Notes under the pieces: generated by a model
What the model was told of the DNA's origin: nothing
Database searches by the model: none
What the model saw: only the letters and a program-made list of their open reading frames with translations
Made by a program: the position numbers and the translations under genes
NCBI GenBank assembly: GCA_037138335.1
Contig: JBAXIO010000011.1
Location: 1-64,000 of the forward strand
Origin: CAIRDP01 sp037138335
GTDB lineage: Bacteria; Bacteroidota; Bacteroidia; Bacteroidales; FEN-979
DNA length: 64,000 nt
Direction of reading: 5' to 3'
Part shown: in pieces, positions 48,602-57,421 of the stretch
Numbering within the stretch: position 1 is the stretch's first letter
Layout of the letters: each line of letters opens with the position of its first letter

Positions 48602-49231
48602 TTACTGATTTTTTCTCTGAATAGTATTCTCGTAAGGGGTACGGTTTATAATTGAACGCCCCAGCGTGACTTCGTCGGTGTGCTCCAGTTCGTCCCCTAC
48701 AGAAATTCCGCGGGCAATAGTGGTAACCGGGATGCTTGAAGCATGCAGTTTTTTGTAAAGGTAAAAATTCGTTGTATCCCCTTCAATGGTGGTGGGCAGG
48801 GCCAGGATCACCTCCGTTACCCGGCCTGATTCAACTTTTTCTACAAGCCCGGCTATGTTCAGGTCATCAGGGCCGATATTTTCCATAGGTGAGATGATCC
48901 CGCCAAGGACATGATAAACGCCTGTGTACTGACCGGTATTTTCAACAGCAATGACGTCGCGGATATCCTCAACCACGCAAACTGTTGATTTATCGCGCTT
49001 AGGGCTCCCGCATATTGAGCAAAGCTCTGCGTCACTTATGTTCCCGCACTCCAGGCAGTAACGGATCTCATTATGCATGCGGATTATGGACATGCCGAAG
49101 GACTCGGCGTCTTCCTTTCTTGATTTCAGGAGGTGCAGGGCCATCCTGAGAGCGGTCTTCCTTCCGATACCGGGAAGTTTAGCCAGTTCATTTACTGCAG
49201 CCTCAAATACTCTTGATGGTAGTGAATTCAC
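48602..49231 (-). CDS. recR: Recombination mediator protein RecR
   Basis: A protein of about 209 residues that works with RecO and RecF to load RecA at single-strand gaps. It shows the helix-hairpin-helix LAKLPGIGRKTALRMALHLL, a four-cysteine zinc finger (CLECG to CSICG) and a TOPRIM domain with VVEDIRDVIAVE and LPTTIEGDTT. I take GTG at 49231 as start: the longer frame begins with a TTG at 49252 that lies inside the promoter -7 element, and the GTG start matches the usual N-terminus. It converges with the ribbon-helix-helix gene. Confidence 0.95.
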   Translation of the reverse strand: MNSLPSRVFEAAVNELAKLPGIGRKTALRMALHLLKSRKEDAESFGMSIIRMHNEIRYCLECGNISDAELCSICGSPKRDKSTVCVVEDIRDVIAVENTGQYTGVYHVLGGIISPMENIGPDDLNIAGLVEKVESGRVTEVILALPTTIEGDTTNFYLYKKLHASSIPVTTIARGISVGDELEHTDEVTLGRSIINRTPYENTIQRKNQ

Positions 49232-49249
49232 TAAAAATTGTTTATTTTG

Positions 49250-49257
49250 CAAATGTA
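49250..49257 (-). promoter_or_regulatory. -7 promoter element of recR
   Basis: The minus strand reads TACATTTG, an exact TAnnTTTG match, 18 bases upstream of the GTG at 49231. Confidence 0.6.
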
Positions 49258-49273
49258 ATCTTTTAGCTGTTTC

Positions 49274-49972
49274 ATGATGAACCGCCTGATCTTGCTTTTT
49301 CTCCTTTTAGTAATGAATTTTCTTGCTTTCGGCCAGGAAGGCATTAACTTTACAGATGCCTCCGGCCTCAGGCAGGGGGCCTGGAGAAAATCAGACAAGG
49401 ACGGACATAAAATATATGACGGGCAATTCAAAAATGGCATCCCTTATGGAGAATTCAGGTATTATTATGCAGACGGCAAACTTAAAACGGTTTCTGAATT
49501 TACCGGTGATGGAAAAACGGTGAGAACTGTTTCTTATTCTGAGAATGGACGCAAGATAGCTGAAGGCAACTACAGGAATGAAAAAAAGGACAGCACATGG
49601 AAATATTACAGCGACTATGACGGTGCGATGTTATCGGAAGAAACTTATTCCTCGGGATTGAAAAACGGAACCTCTGAAACATTTTATCCCAATGGCAGCA
49701 TAGCCGAAGTGGTTAATTATCGACAAGGCAAAAAGGAAGGGGAGTGGATCCAGTATTTTGAAGACGGGAAGATGAAATTTAAAGGTTGGTATTCCAATGA
49801 TGAGAATGATGGCCCTTTCGTTGCTTATTACCCCGGTGGACAGGTCAATCTGTCAGGAGCATATAAGGCCGGTCACAAGGATGGTACCTGGACATTTTAT
49901 GAAGAGAATGGCCAGGTGATGAGATCCGAAAAGTACTCCGAGGGGGCACTAATAATAGAGAAAAATCAATAA
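49274..49972 (+). CDS. Exported YwqK/MORN-2 repeat protein
   Basis: A 232-residue protein with a signal peptide (1-20, ending AFGQ) and about seven MORN-2-type repeats, recognisable as GEFRYYYADGKLKTV, GTSETFYPNGSIAEV, GEWIQYFEDGKMKFKG and GTWTFYEENGQVMRSE. Such proteins are listed as YwqK-family antitoxins, but this export signal and the divergent position next to recR, frequent in Bacteroidota, argue for a periplasmic or surface role instead. No toxin gene is adjacent. Nine bases separate it from the FIST gene. Confidence 0.82.
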   Translation: MMNRLILLFLLLVMNFLAFGQEGINFTDASGLRQGAWRKSDKDGHKIYDGQFKNGIPYGEFRYYYADGKLKTVSEFTGDGKTVRTVSYSENGRKIAEGNYRNEKKDSTWKYYSDYDGAMLSEETYSSGLKNGTSETFYPNGSIAEVVNYRQGKKEGEWIQYFEDGKMKFKGWYSNDENDGPFVAYYPGGQVNLSGAYKAGHKDGTWTFYEENGQVMRSEKYSEGALIIEKNQ

Positions 49973-49980
49973 AACCGCTT

Positions 49981-51111
49981 ATGCAGGTAAAAACATTCAG
50001 CACAAATTCGGTCAAAGGCTTCCAGCAATGCTGGGATCAGATTACTGACAACGGGTTGCGCCCTAATGCAGCGATAATTTTTTCATCTGTTGAACTCCGC
50101 CTGGCTGAAATTATCTCATTCCTGGGCCCCAAAGGGGTCAGTGTATTCGGCAGCAGTTCCTGCGGTGAATTCCTTTATGACACCGACGGGAAAACCATCA
50201 GCGAGGGGGGCCTGGTTTGTTCCATGCTGGAACTGAAACCGGGTACATTCGATCTTCAGCTATTCAACGGCAAAGGGCTGACTTCATTTGAACTTGGGAT
50301 GTCAGCCGGTACATGGGCTGCAAAAGCATACAAGGAACCGGCAATCCTGGTTGTTGCCAGCGGGCTTACGATTGACGGGGAGCAGCTGGTGCGTGGGATC
50401 CAGGAGACAGCAGGACGGAATATCACCATGTACGGTGGACTGGCAGGCGACGATGCCCATTTTAAAGAAACATTTGTTTTTACGGAGGATTCCTTAGAAT
50501 CAAACGGGGCGGTACTCCTGGTCCTTGATAAATCGGCTTATGATGTTCAGGGAATTGCAACCAGCGGCTGGGTCAGTATCGGCGCCGATAAGATCATCAC
50601 AAGCGCCGAGGGTAATGTTGTATATACAATAGATAATCAGCCTGCCCTTGATGTTTATAAGCATTATCTGAATGTTAACGATGAGGACCTGCCTGAAATC
50701 GGAGTTGAATACCCTTTGCTGATCAGGAAAAATGATCCAGATTTCATACTGAGAGCCGTGCTTAATGTTGACAGGGAGAAGAAAGCTCTCATCTTTGCCG
50801 GTACCGTCCCCAATGAAGCCGTTGTGACCTTCTCGAGCTCCCCCGGTTTTGAGATCGTGGAATACACAAGGAAAAAGGTTAACGAATTTTATCAATATAA
50901 TTCCGCGACAGACCTCCTGGTACTTTTCTCATGCATGGCAAGGCATATTGCCTTAGGCCCAACAATATCAGAGGAGATGGAAGAAGCATGGATGAAATGG
51001 GAAAAACCACTGATTGGATTTTTTACTTATGGAGAGATCGGGAACAATTATAAGAGTTCATGTGATTTTTACAACCAGACCTTCACCCTGGTTTCATTAA
51101 AGGAAAAATAG
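49981..51111 (+). CDS. FIST-domain sensory protein
   Basis: A 376-residue soluble protein with a FIST N domain (about 25-205; FGSSSCGEFLYDTDG, YGGLAGDDAHFKETFVF) and a FIST C domain (about 220-360; SCMARHIALGPTISEE and GFFTYGEIG). FIST domains are thought to bind small ligands such as amino acids. The histidine kinase gene starts one base after its stop, so the two very likely form one ligand-sensing unit split over two polypeptides. Ligand is unknown. Confidence 0.9.
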   Translation: MQVKTFSTNSVKGFQQCWDQITDNGLRPNAAIIFSSVELRLAEIISFLGPKGVSVFGSSSCGEFLYDTDGKTISEGGLVCSMLELKPGTFDLQLFNGKGLTSFELGMSAGTWAAKAYKEPAILVVASGLTIDGEQLVRGIQETAGRNITMYGGLAGDDAHFKETFVFTEDSLESNGAVLLVLDKSAYDVQGIATSGWVSIGADKIITSAEGNVVYTIDNQPALDVYKHYLNVNDEDLPEIGVEYPLLIRKNDPDFILRAVLNVDREKKALIFAGTVPNEAVVTFSSSPGFEIVEYTRKKVNEFYQYNSATDLLVLFSCMARHIALGPTISEEMEEAWMKWEKPLIGFFTYGEIGNNYKSSCDFYNQTFTLVSLKEK

Positions 51112-51112
51112 C

Positions 51113-52888
51113 ATGTCGGTGGATTTTCAACTGCTGATTGATGATCTGCGGAGACTTCGATCGCCGGAGGAGTTTACACAATACTGGGATAAAGTGCAGG
51201 AAGAACTGTCACTGGTCGGATCGGAATATTCAAAGCTGAAATTCAAATATGAACGTTCAAATAAGGAAAAGAATATACTGTCTTCCCTGTTGACACGTAC
51301 TTCCGCAGACCTGAAAAAAGTTTCAGAAAACCTTAAAGTCAGGGCTGAAGAGCTTTCCACCATTCTTTCCACCATTCCGGCGTATGTTTATTTCAAGGAT
51401 GTAAAACTAAATTACATTCTTGTAAACCAGAGTTTTGCAGAACTTGTTGGTGTCCCTGCCGAAAAAATCCAGGGGAAAAGTCTTAAAGACATTTTATATA
51501 ATTACAAGAGCAACGGGTACATTGAAACAGAACAAAAAGTAATTGATTCCGGGACAGCTGTTTATGATATTGAAGAGGAATTGGAGTTCATGGGAAGATT
51601 ACTCTGGGTCAATACAAATCTTGCCCCTATCCGCAGTACTGCCGGCCAGATCATCGGCCTCATCGGGATTTCATGGGATATTACGGAGCGTAAGCATTAT
51701 GAATCTGAATTAAAATACGCCAAGGAACTCGCCGAAGCCGGGACCATGGCAAAGAACGAGTTTATTGCCAGCATTTCCCATGAGTTCAGAACTCCGATGA
51801 ACGGTATTCTCGGCCTTGCCGAAATACTTAGAAACACCTCCCTTGACGAGAACCAGTCGGAGCTTTTAAAAGGTATTGTTTCTTCGGCCGAAAACCTCCT
51901 TGTCCTTGTCAATGACCTTCTTGATTTTTCGGCTATTGAGGCCGGAAAAATGGAACTGGATTTTCACCCTTTCATGCTTGAGAGGGTGTTGGAGGACGTT
52001 TTTCAGATGCTGAACATGAAAGCCCTGGAAAAATCCCTTGATTTTAAGGTGAGCATCAGTGACAATGTCCCTAACCATCTTGTTGGAGATTCACAAAGGC
52101 TCAGGCAGATTATCATAAACCTGGTAAACAATGCAGTTAAGTTCACCGACCATGGTGGAATAAGCATCCATATCAGTCTCCTGAACCGTACGATAGATCA
52201 TGCCTTGCTCAGGTTTGAAGTTAAAGACACCGGAATCGGGATTCCGCCGGAGGCGTTAAATTCTTTATTCAGGGTATTTTCAAGGATAAGGCAAAAGCAG
52301 CACAAACTTATATCCGGCACCGGATTGGGGCTTTCGATCTGCAAGAAGCTCACCGACCTGCTTGGAGGGGAGATAGGGGTTGAGAGCGTGCATGGAAAGG
52401 GGTCAACGTTTTGGTTTAATCTGCCTTTTGAACTGAGTTCGCCCAGGGCCCAGTCCCCCAATAAAACTGATGAGTTTTTCGATAATTTATTTACCGGAAA
52501 AAAAGTCCTGGTAGCCGAAGATAACCTGATCAACCAGAAAATCGTCAGCTTTCAGTTGAAACGGATGGGTTTTGATGTCAAACTTGTTGATAACGGACAG
52601 TCGGCGCTTGAGGAGTTCACTGCAAACAAATTTGATCTGATCATTCTTGATATTCAAATGCCAGTGATGGATGGGTACCAGGTTGCAAAGGCAATCCGTA
52701 ACCTGGAAAAGAGCATCTCAGCGCATGTTCCCATTATTGCTCTTACCGCAAATGCAATGAAAGGCGACCGCGAATTGTACCTGGATGCCGGGATGGATGG
52801 TTACGTAAGCAAACCTTTTAATATAGAGACCTTGCAGAAAGCCATAAAACTGGCAAGTGAGGTCGCTTTCAGGTATTATCAAGCCTGA
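51113..52888 (+). CDS. PAS hybrid histidine kinase with receiver, FIST partner
   Basis: A 591-residue cytoplasmic kinase. An N-terminal coiled coil (about 30-85) precedes a PAS domain (about 85-205, ending ISWDITERKHYE), HisKA with SHEFRTPMNGILG, HATPase with DTGIGIPPE and GTGLGLSICKKL, and a C-terminal receiver (about 460-585) with DLIILDIQMPVMDGYQVA. No output domain is attached. Its gap of one base from the FIST gene points to direct regulation of the kinase by the FIST protein. The next gene is convergent. Confidence 0.91.
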   Translation: MSVDFQLLIDDLRRLRSPEEFTQYWDKVQEELSLVGSEYSKLKFKYERSNKEKNILSSLLTRTSADLKKVSENLKVRAEELSTILSTIPAYVYFKDVKLNYILVNQSFAELVGVPAEKIQGKSLKDILYNYKSNGYIETEQKVIDSGTAVYDIEEELEFMGRLLWVNTNLAPIRSTAGQIIGLIGISWDITERKHYESELKYAKELAEAGTMAKNEFIASISHEFRTPMNGILGLAEILRNTSLDENQSELLKGIVSSAENLLVLVNDLLDFSAIEAGKMELDFHPFMLERVLEDVFQMLNMKALEKSLDFKVSISDNVPNHLVGDSQRLRQIIINLVNNAVKFTDHGGISIHISLLNRTIDHALLRFEVKDTGIGIPPEALNSLFRVFSRIRQKQHKLISGTGLGLSICKKLTDLLGGEIGVESVHGKGSTFWFNLPFELSSPRAQSPNKTDEFFDNLFTGKKVLVAEDNLINQKIVSFQLKRMGFDVKLVDNGQSALEEFTANKFDLIILDIQMPVMDGYQVAKAIRNLEKSISAHVPIIALTANAMKGDRELYLDAGMDGYVSKPFNIETLQKAIKLASEVAFRYYQA

Positions 52889-52920
52889 AGTAAATTGATA
52901 TCCGGGTTAAAGTATGGTAA

Positions 52921-54729
52921 TCAGGGTTTTGTTTTTTTTCGCTTCTTTTTTTCCTGGTCTTCAATTATCATTCTTTGGATGAGGGCTGTTCGTTTTACAT
53001 TGAGTTTCGCTGAAACAAGGTCATACCATTGCACAATCATATCCACATTTGTCCCCTCCCAGCTTTCCTTATAAAAAAGGAGTACGCTGTCGCGTAGGTT
53101 GCCGAGTTCTTTTTCGTATAGGTTCCTGAATTCGTTCCAGGGGGTCCCGGCCCCATATTGCATGGTATGAAACCGGTTTAAAATCTCCCGCCTTTTCAGT
53201 TCGTACAGGTCAAAGATGACATTCATAAAAGCTGTTGCCCTGTAACTCTGCCTTTCACTCATATAGGATGCCCGGGCATTGACCAGGGTTACGGAACTCA
53301 GGTGAAGGCTGTCGCTGACTTCAACCGGATTGATAAGGATTAAACCCAGGATCCGTGAACCTTTCATAGGATCGTTATTGCCGGAACCGCTTGGGATGTA
53401 GACTCTTTTTGATACAGGGGGGGATGTCCCAAGCTCATAAAATTCCAGGTTGCGTTCGGCGGTCCAGGGAATATACACTGACCTTACATAACTGTTCAGC
53501 CCGGGGGAATAATTCAGCAATACTCCGTTAGACCTGAAAAAGTTCCTGAACTGTGTTTGTTTCCTGCTTTCGGGGGTTATCCCCGGATTTATCCAGAATA
53601 CAGAATCATAGGGTATGCTCATTACCCTCTGGTAGTCGTTCGGCTGGTCCCCTAAATAACCCAGGGTGTTAAGATAAGGTTTGCTGAAATCATAAAACAG
53701 GAGTTCAGCGTTAGCCGAGAGGTCGGTCTTACGGTTGTCAATTTTTTCAAGATACTGAAGGGAGTAATCCAGCGACATCCTGGCTACTTTCGGATGTTCT
53801 TTATCGGAATTGTCAAAGACAACCGACCATGCCAGGTTTACCGAATCAACCCGGTCGCCCTGGACAGGAGTGCGGAGATAATAAAAATCAATATTCCTGA
53901 CCGAATTGTCAATGCGGTCAATTGTGTTTTCACTTTCATTAAGCCAGACCGTGCTCTCAAACAGCTTAACACTGTCGGACTTCGGGACAAGCCTGAGCAC
54001 ATAATTGATGTTTTTTCCTTCACCTGAATGTTTTACCAGGTTTACATAGTAAAGGTCTTTGAACCGGTGAAAACTGAAATTCCCTGCCGACATCGGGATT
54101 GTATAATGCCCGCCACTGGCAAATGGAAACAGGTGCCTGAAAATGTCAGTTGTGTTAAGGCTCCAGAAATTTCTGAGTGTCAACCCGATTCTCCCGTTTT
54201 TAGGTACCAGCTGATCTATGCCGGCTGCCGTTGAAACCGAGGCATTAAAATATGTCTCAATGAGCTCAAGTGGTTCTCCATTGCATTCACTCAGGAATGT
54301 GAAATATGCCTTTGTGAATAATTTCTCATCGGTTTTCCGGTACTTCTGGCAGGCATCGTAAAACAAATGATATAAGTAGTCCGGCTGTCCTTTTGCAACA
54401 ATGCTGATTTCCTTCAGGTTGTAAACCATCGGATTCAAACCGATATTGGCAGAGTCCTTTAAAACCCTGACTGGGATCTTCCTGCTGTTATATCCCACGC
54501 AGGTGACGAGTATTGTATCTGTTTTGAGAAAAACACTGGCAGGCAGATAGTACCTGCCATCCTCATTGGCGATCATCCCGCTTTCTTTGCCCAGCAGCCT
54601 GATTGTGGCATAAGGGACAGGCTCACGGGTCTTCACATCAAATACCAATCCCTTGTAAGCCTGCTGTGACAGTGCAGACAGAGAACAAACAAGGAGACTA
54701 TAAATAACAATATGCCGTATTAACAGCAT
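52921..54729 (-). CDS. Exported carboxypeptidase-regulatory-like domain protein
   Basis: A 602-residue protein with a signal peptide (1-22) and an N-terminal CarboxypepD_reg-like beta domain (about 24-110; GLVFDVKTREPVPYATIRLL, GMIANEDGRYYL). The remaining 490 residues are beta-rich and contain no TonB-box, plug or barrel signature that I can see, so it is not a normal TonB-dependent receptor. Proteins of this layout are common in Bacteroidota and are thought to sit in the periplasm or outer membrane. Function is unknown. It lies 24 bases after the DUF4412-like gene. Confidence 0.78.
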   Translation of the reverse strand: MLLIRHIVIYSLLVCSLSALSQQAYKGLVFDVKTREPVPYATIRLLGKESGMIANEDGRYYLPASVFLKTDTILVTCVGYNSRKIPVRVLKDSANIGLNPMVYNLKEISIVAKGQPDYLYHLFYDACQKYRKTDEKLFTKAYFTFLSECNGEPLELIETYFNASVSTAAGIDQLVPKNGRIGLTLRNFWSLNTTDIFRHLFPFASGGHYTIPMSAGNFSFHRFKDLYYVNLVKHSGEGKNINYVLRLVPKSDSVKLFESTVWLNESENTIDRIDNSVRNIDFYYLRTPVQGDRVDSVNLAWSVVFDNSDKEHPKVARMSLDYSLQYLEKIDNRKTDLSANAELLFYDFSKPYLNTLGYLGDQPNDYQRVMSIPYDSVFWINPGITPESRKQTQFRNFFRSNGVLLNYSPGLNSYVRSVYIPWTAERNLEFYELGTSPPVSKRVYIPSGSGNNDPMKGSRILGLILINPVEVSDSLHLSSVTLVNARASYMSERQSYRATAFMNVIFDLYELKRREILNRFHTMQYGAGTPWNEFRNLYEKELGNLRDSVLLFYKESWEGTNVDMIVQWYDLVSAKLNVKRTALIQRMIIEDQEKKKRKKTKP

Positions 54730-54753
54730 TTGGTTGAATTATTCAGAAATTGT

Positions 54754-55437
54754 TTACATCCCCCCGCCGAACATGCTTTTAAGTTCTTCCTGGGTCGTGA
54801 GTTTAAAATCGGCAGGGATCTCGAAGATGCTGTCGGATAAAGCCTTTTTCTCGACTTTTGTAACCGAATATTTCATCGTGAGGGTCCGTTCCTGGAAGGA
54901 GAATTCCATAAGCATGCCATCGATATCCTGGTAGAGAGGATTCCCGAAATTACTTTCCCTGCCGCCAAGTTCGCCGGTATACCATACATCAAAAGTGGTT
55001 TTCTTTCCGTCTTTCTCCAATGTGATAATTGCTTTTTTGCAATGGTAACCTGCAATATCCCTGGTCTCAGTCGTTACCTGGATTGAGGGCTTGGGTTGTT
55101 TCCCTAAATCATTATTAATTTCATCAAGGGTCTTTTTGATAGCCAGTTTTTTACCCATCATATCAAGAAGTGTCACCGTGAACTTCTTATCGTAATTAGT
55201 GATCTCAATCATATTCCCCATAGCCGATGCTGATTCATTCCGGGAATTGTTACCTTTTACCGAAACAATGGATTCCTTTGGGAACATGGCAAGCTGATCA
55301 GCAGGCAGGGTGCTGTTTGGGAAGCTGATACTATAGGTGATAACGCCTTCAAAATGCCCGTTTGCGGCTTTGGCAAGCATAGGACTTATCAGGCTAAGCG
55401 TAAAAATCAAACAAAATAATGCAGTTGTTTTTTTCAT
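54754..55437 (-). CDS. Exported DUF4412-like protein
   Basis: A 227-residue protein. The start is the ATG at 55437, which opens a clear signal peptide (MKKTTALFCLIF to AKAA); the longer frame runs back through the duplicated non-coding repeat and is rejected. The mature part has the DUF4412 pattern: VITYSISFPNS, a central IEITNYDKKFTVTLLD and AGYHCKKAIITLEKDG, then YTGELGG and a C-terminal ending SMFGGGM. A lipid-binding-like beta fold is probable. Function is unknown. Confidence 0.78.
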   Translation of the reverse strand: MKKTTALFCLIFTLSLISPMLAKAANGHFEGVITYSISFPNSTLPADQLAMFPKESIVSVKGNNSRNESASAMGNMIEITNYDKKFTVTLLDMMGKKLAIKKTLDEINNDLGKQPKPSIQVTTETRDIAGYHCKKAIITLEKDGKKTTFDVWYTGELGGRESNFGNPLYQDIDGMLMEFSFQERTLTMKYSVTKVEKKALSDSIFEIPADFKLTTQEELKSMFGGGM

Positions 55438-55556
55438 GGTTGTGGTTTTAAGTTTTGAGGAGATAAATTTAAGGATTTTATCGGGAAACGAAAGAACTCC
55501 GCTAATTGGTTTGCAGCAATGAAGGAATTTAATTGAAGTTACCCGGATACAGCGTC

Positions 55557-55642
55557 CAACCGTAAATTTCAGACCGGTTAACGGTTTCTTCCCAGGGTTC
55601 AACCGTCAATGTCAGACCGGTTGCCGGTTTCTTCCCGGTGGG
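55557..55642. repeat. Degenerate 43-bp tandem duplication
   Basis: Two 43-base units, 55557-55599 and 55600-55642, share the pattern CAACCGT...CAGACCGGTT...CGGTTTCTTCCC with a handful of mismatches. The right copy encodes the last residues (about RNRQPV) of the QueG-like protein and its stop; the left copy lies in the gap after the gene. Otherwise the 174-base gap shows nothing else. Confidence 0.8.
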
Positions 55643-56343
55643 CAAACCGAAACACAAATCCCGCATATCCTGGTTTCATTCATAAAAAGCTCCATCCCAA
55701 ACCGTCCGCATTGTTCACGGCATTTTTCCGCATCGAGAAAAAGGTCCCGGTCGGTATGAATATCCCATAACCGGCCGTTTGCGGCATGCGCCGGGCACTT
55801 ATCAACGCAGACTGTACAGCTCCCGCAGCGGCTTTTATCAATGGGCCTGTTTTCGGATTTAAGTTTCCGGTCAATAAGTATGCTTGCCAGCCTGAGCCGG
55901 GGTCCGAAAGCTTTTGAGACAAACAGGTCGGTTTTACCTATCCATCCCAGGCCGGCCCTTGTTGCCACCATTTTATGAGACAGCTTATACCGCAGTTCTT
56001 TCAGGTAGGGCCTGAATTCTTCGCTGGTCATGACCACCGTTGGCGACACTTTCATGCAATTGACCTTATTTTGTCTCAAATCAACGCAGATGGCATCGAT
56101 GATCTGTTCCAGCGCCAGGTTCATTTCCCTGTAATGCTCATAGTACCCAAGGGTTGGACCGGTTTCAATAGAATCCAGGATGTTGTCATCAAGCTTCTTT
56201 CCTATGGATATGCCTGAAGAAAATCCCGCGAACTCCGGGATAAGTAAGCCCCGGAGATCGGCAAACCCATAAATGAAATGTGAGGAAGGGAGCAGGTGTT
56301 TTTGTACAATCTGCTCAATGCCGGTTTGAGAAAGACTTCCCAT
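55612..56343 (-). CDS. QueG-like double 4Fe-4S cluster protein (short form)
   Basis: A 243-residue protein related to epoxyqueuosine reductase. It has the QueG-type GLGWIGKT (131-138) and two ferredoxin-like clusters, C173/C176/C179/C183 and C227/C230/C234 with C208 and C212 nearby. It is much shorter than QueG (usually over 300 residues), lacks the C-terminal HEAT-like extension and does not show the complete cobalamin-site pattern in the N-terminal half. It may be a paralogue with a different reductase role in an anaerobe. The 3' end is in a 43-bp duplication. It follows the small lipoprotein gene by 24 bases. Confidence 0.75.
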   Translation of the reverse strand: MGSLSQTGIEQIVQKHLLPSSHFIYGFADLRGLLIPEFAGFSSGISIGKKLDDNILDSIETGPTLGYYEHYREMNLALEQIIDAICVDLRQNKVNCMKVSPTVVMTSEEFRPYLKELRYKLSHKMVATRAGLGWIGKTDLFVSKAFGPRLRLASILIDRKLKSENRPIDKSRCGSCTVCVDKCPAHAANGRLWDIHTDRDLFLDAEKCREQCGRFGMELFMNETRICGICVSVCPPGRNRQPV

Positions 56344-56367
56344 AACAATGGATGGCCGGTTCGTTTG

Positions 56368-56661
56368 TTATTTCCTTCCCAACCTGTTCCCGCCGAGGAG
56401 GCCCCAGCCACCTCCGCCGAGGATAAAGCCAAAGGAGTACCATGCGCCGTTATTATTCTGGGCGAAAACGGTTACGTCATCATAGATTAACATCCCTATC
56501 AGGTCAAAAGGAGAGATCAGCCCGTGCCATAAACCGCCCCAGAAACCATAAGTATGCCCCTGCAGGCAATGGGTCACGATCTCGCGATGTGCACATCCTG
56601 TAAAAAGGAGGAGGGCCAGGACTGAAAAACCAAGCAGTCCGAAGAAAATCTTTGTTTTCAT
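56368..56661 (-). CDS. Small conserved lipoprotein
   Basis: A 97-residue protein with a lipoprotein signal: basic start, hydrophobic core and lipobox LFTGC at about 19-23. The mature part has HTYGFWGGLWHGLISPFDLIGMLIYDD, which is a recurring pattern in small Bacteroidota lipoproteins, and a glycine-rich end. No function is known. It lies 3 bases after the NAD(P)-binding gene, so the two are co-transcribed. Confidence 0.75.
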   Translation of the reverse strand: MKTKIFFGLLGFSVLALLLFTGCAHREIVTHCLQGHTYGFWGGLWHGLISPFDLIGMLIYDDVTVFAQNNNGAWYSFGFILGGGGWGLLGGNRLGRK

Positions 56662-56664
56662 AAA

Positions 56665-57336
56665 TTATTTTTTTGCAATGGTGTTTATATCGGTACATTC
56701 AAGATGGTTTTTCCCATAACCACCAAGGGCGACATTGATCATGGCCTGGCCAACTCTTACTGTATCTGTCGCGTATTTTGGCATGGCCCTGAAGATTGGG
56801 AAAAACGGCCTGAGGATTATGTAAAGCGTGTTATACAGTTTCGTGGCTGACCTTATGCCTTTTAATGGTTCGATAAACCCGGGCCTGAACATGTAAGCGG
56901 CTTTGAACGGCAGTGCAAGCAAGGCATTTTCGGTCCGGCCTTTGACCCTGGCCCACATAACCTTTCCTTTTTCTGAAGAATCAGTTCCGGCGCCTGAAAC
57001 GTAGCAAAACACCGAACCGGGGTTCTGTGAAATGAATGTTTTTGCAAAAGTCAGCGTCAGCCCGTATGTCAGACGGGTGTATTCCTCTTCCTTCATACCT
57101 GCCGAAGACACACCAAGGCAGAAAAAGCAGGAATCATACCCTTTCATTTCAGATGCGACAGGCGAAAGGTCGAAAAAATCACTATGCAGGACTTCCTTCA
57201 GTTTAGGATGCTTCAAGCCCAAAGATTTGCGGTTTATCACCAGTACTGATTCAACATCAGGGCTGTCGAGACATTCAAGAAGGACACCTTTGCCAACCAT
57301 CCCGGTTGTTCCCGTTATTACAGGTTTTATTTTCAT
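56665..57336 (-). CDS. NAD(P)-binding atypical short-chain dehydrogenase-like protein
   Basis: A 223-residue single-domain Rossmann protein of the atypical SDR/HTATIP2-like group: VITGTTGMVGKGVLLECL (6-23) binds the cofactor, SVLVINR follows, and YVSGAGTDSS stands at the usual active-site strand. The classical YxxxK is not obvious (KVMWARVKGRTE in its place), as in HTATIP2-like proteins. No substrate can be suggested. A consensus -7 element lies 26 bases upstream; the lipoprotein and QueG-like genes follow. Confidence 0.75.
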   Translation of the reverse strand: MKIKPVITGTTGMVGKGVLLECLDSPDVESVLVINRKSLGLKHPKLKEVLHSDFFDLSPVASEMKGYDSCFFCLGVSSAGMKEEEYTRLTYGLTLTFAKTFISQNPGSVFCYVSGAGTDSSEKGKVMWARVKGRTENALLALPFKAAYMFRPGFIEPLKGIRSATKLYNTLYIILRPFFPIFRAMPKYATDTVRVGQAMINVALGGYGKNHLECTDINTIAKK

Positions 57337-57362
57337 TTGGATAATTTAAATTAAAAGCATTT

Positions 57363-57370
57363 CAAAAGTA
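57363..57370 (-). promoter_or_regulatory. -7 promoter element of the SDR-like gene
   Basis: The minus strand reads TACTTTTG, an exact TAnnTTTG match, ending 26 bases before the ATG at 57336. A 7-bp palindrome (GGCATTT/AAATGCC at 57392-57406) lies just upstream, between this gene and the end of the T9SS gene. Confidence 0.6.
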
Positions 57371-57421
57371 AGCGAAATATGTTTGTATTCAGGCATTTAA
57401 AATGCCAGGGCCCCGGTGGGC

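Noticed and set aside
49274..49972. Toxin-antitoxin module involving the YwqK-like gene
   Set aside because: The family name suggests an antitoxin, but the protein has a signal peptide and no toxin gene lies beside it.
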